A DNA stretch of 6,287 nucleotides from Candidatus Omnitrophota bacterium. Lineage in GTDB: Bacteria > Omnitrophota > Gorgyraeia > Zapsychrales > Fredricksoniimonadaceae. A program made the translations under genes and the position numbers. Below the pieces are notes generated by a model that was not told the DNA's origin, did not search any database, and saw nothing but the letters and a program-made list of their open reading frames with translations. The stretch is from positions 1 through 6,287 of the forward strand of contig JACPXN010000065.1 of assembly GCA_016196515.1 (NCBI GenBank). Direction: 5' to 3'. This document shows positions 5,544 through 6,287 of the stretch, piece by piece. Every line of letters starts with the position of its first letter. The first letter of the stretch is position 1.

Positions 5544-6287
5544 GCCGCGAGATCCCTGGCGGCGATCCACCGGGCGATCTCAAGCGCCGCATGGGGCTTG
5601 GCCAAACGGGCCATGTTTTTTTTCATGAGATCGATCTTGGCGGGCATTCTCAAAAGCTGCGCCACGTAGAGTGACAACTCCTCCGAAGACCTGGCCTCGA
5701 GCGCCGCGCGGTTCCGTAAAAGATAAGCCGCATTCTTGGATTCCTGTCCCGGAAGCGAGTCTACGAAAATGATCGGCAGCCGAAGACTGAGCGCCTCGGA
5801 CATGGTCAGACCTCCCGGTTTTGAAACGAGGACGGAGGCGCTACTCATGAGCTTCACGGTGTCTTTGAGGTAGGGGTGAACGGACAATTTTTTTCTTGTC
5901 TTTTTTTTCAGGCGGTCAAGGCGCCGGGAAAGCCGTTCATTTTTACCCGCGGCGACGACGATCTCAAAATCCCCCTCGGTCCCGTCAAGAGCCAGCACGT
6001 TCTTTTCGATGGAACCCAATCCCTCGCTCCCCCCCATCAACAATATCACGGGCTTGGGCGCGGCGGGTGTTGGGTCTATCTTTGAAAATTCCGGATCGAT
6101 GGGGATCCCGCTCACCGTGATACGGTCTTCGGGGATGCCGTCCTCGTGCAATTTTTCCTTCGCCTCCGGATTCGCCACAAAATACCGGTCCACGTTCTCG
6201 AGCGCCCAATAGGAATGCGGCAAAAAATCGGTCAACACCCCGTAAAGCGGCACGGGGTATGAAAAGGTGGTTTTAAAATCCGACACG
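5540..6287 (-). CDS. GT28-type glycosyltransferase, MGDG synthase / processive diacylglycerol glucosyltransferase (UgtP)-like, N-terminus beyond the window
   Basis: The last 248-249 codons are present; full-length relatives are about 370-390 residues, so some 130 N-terminal residues are missing and the GTG at the window edge is not the true start. These GT-B enzymes add galactose or glucose from a UDP-sugar to diacylglycerol in the membrane; MurG is a distant relative. Counting from the edge codon, motifs are TDFLPHSYW (19-27), DRYFVANPEAKEKL (33-46), SGIPIDPEF (59-67), the nucleotide-binding MGGSEGLGSIE (84-94), SKPGGLTMSEAL (155-166) that grips the UDP part, and DSLPGQESKNA (176-186). The TDF..HS.W and PGQE..N blocks favour the MGDG/UgtP group over MurG. 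The stop overlaps the acyltransferase start by four bases. The product may supply the lipid on which the next two genes act; that link is inference. Confidence 0.9.
   Translation of the reverse strand, partial: VSDFKTTFSYPVPLYGVLTDFLPHSYWALENVDRYFVANPEAKEKLHEDGIPEDRITVSGIPIDPEFSKIDPTPAAPKPVILLMGGSEGLGSIEKNVLALDGTEGDFEIVVAAGKNERLSRRLDRLKKKTRKKLSVHPYLKDTVKLMSSASVLVSKPGGLTMSEALSLRLPIIFVDSLPGQESKNAAYLLRNRAALEARSSEELSLYVAQLLRMPAKIDLMKKNMARLAKPHAALEIARWIAARDLAA

Noticed and set aside
4535..6212. Plus-strand frames of 67-143 codons opposite the three lipid genes
   Set aside because: All lie antisense to genes with clear family motifs; none has a recognisable domain.

Overview
The window carries five protein-coding genes, all read from the minus strand, so gene order runs from right to left. 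Two genes run off the ends. GC content looks moderately high (mid-50s per cent by eye), intergenic space is very small, and there are no mobile elements, RNA genes or CRISPR arrays. An LpxL/HtrB-type acyltransferase points to a diderm bacterium. The large ribonucleotide reductase chain, with three N-terminal ATP-cone regions, resembles the long NrdA of chlamydiae. That makes an environmental PVC-like or candidate-phylum bacterium (Omnitrophota, for example) plausible, but this is inference, not proof.

Right part (6287 to 4015): three overlapping genes for envelope lipid or glycolipid work. They are the C-terminal two thirds of a GT28-type glycosyltransferase (MGDG synthase/UgtP-like), an LpxL/HtrB-like acyltransferase, and a GT2 glycosyltransferase of the dolichol-phosphate-mannose-synthase-like group. 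Each junction is a 4-base stop/start overlap (GTGA, then ATGA), so the three are very probably translated in a coupled way from one mRNA. The promoter lies beyond the window.

Middle (4018 to 3871): a compact control region. A perfect TTGACA -35 box overlaps the stop codon of the GT2 gene. A TATACT -10 box follows after 16 bases. Two NrdR-box-like 16-mers lie exactly 31 bases (three helical turns) apart; one covers the -10 box and the other is downstream of the predicted transcription start. Two CAACG/CGTTG inverted repeats are interleaved with these elements. The leader to the nrdA ATG is about 115 bases.

Left part (3870 to 1): nrdA and the first 238 codons of nrdB, separated by 27 bases and each with a good Shine-Dalgarno sequence. 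Together they encode an aerobic class I ribonucleotide reductase, which makes deoxyribonucleotides for DNA synthesis. All expected catalytic residues visible in the window are present. NrdB keeps the radical tyrosine (Y128) that its chlamydial counterpart lacks. Overall dATP/ATP control would come from the ATP cones, and transcriptional control from NrdR, itself an ATP-cone protein.

I see no sign of an undescribed multi-gene system. The points most worth checking are the NrdR operator pair, the triple ATP-cone NrdA paired with a tyrosyl NrdB, and the lipid gene trio.
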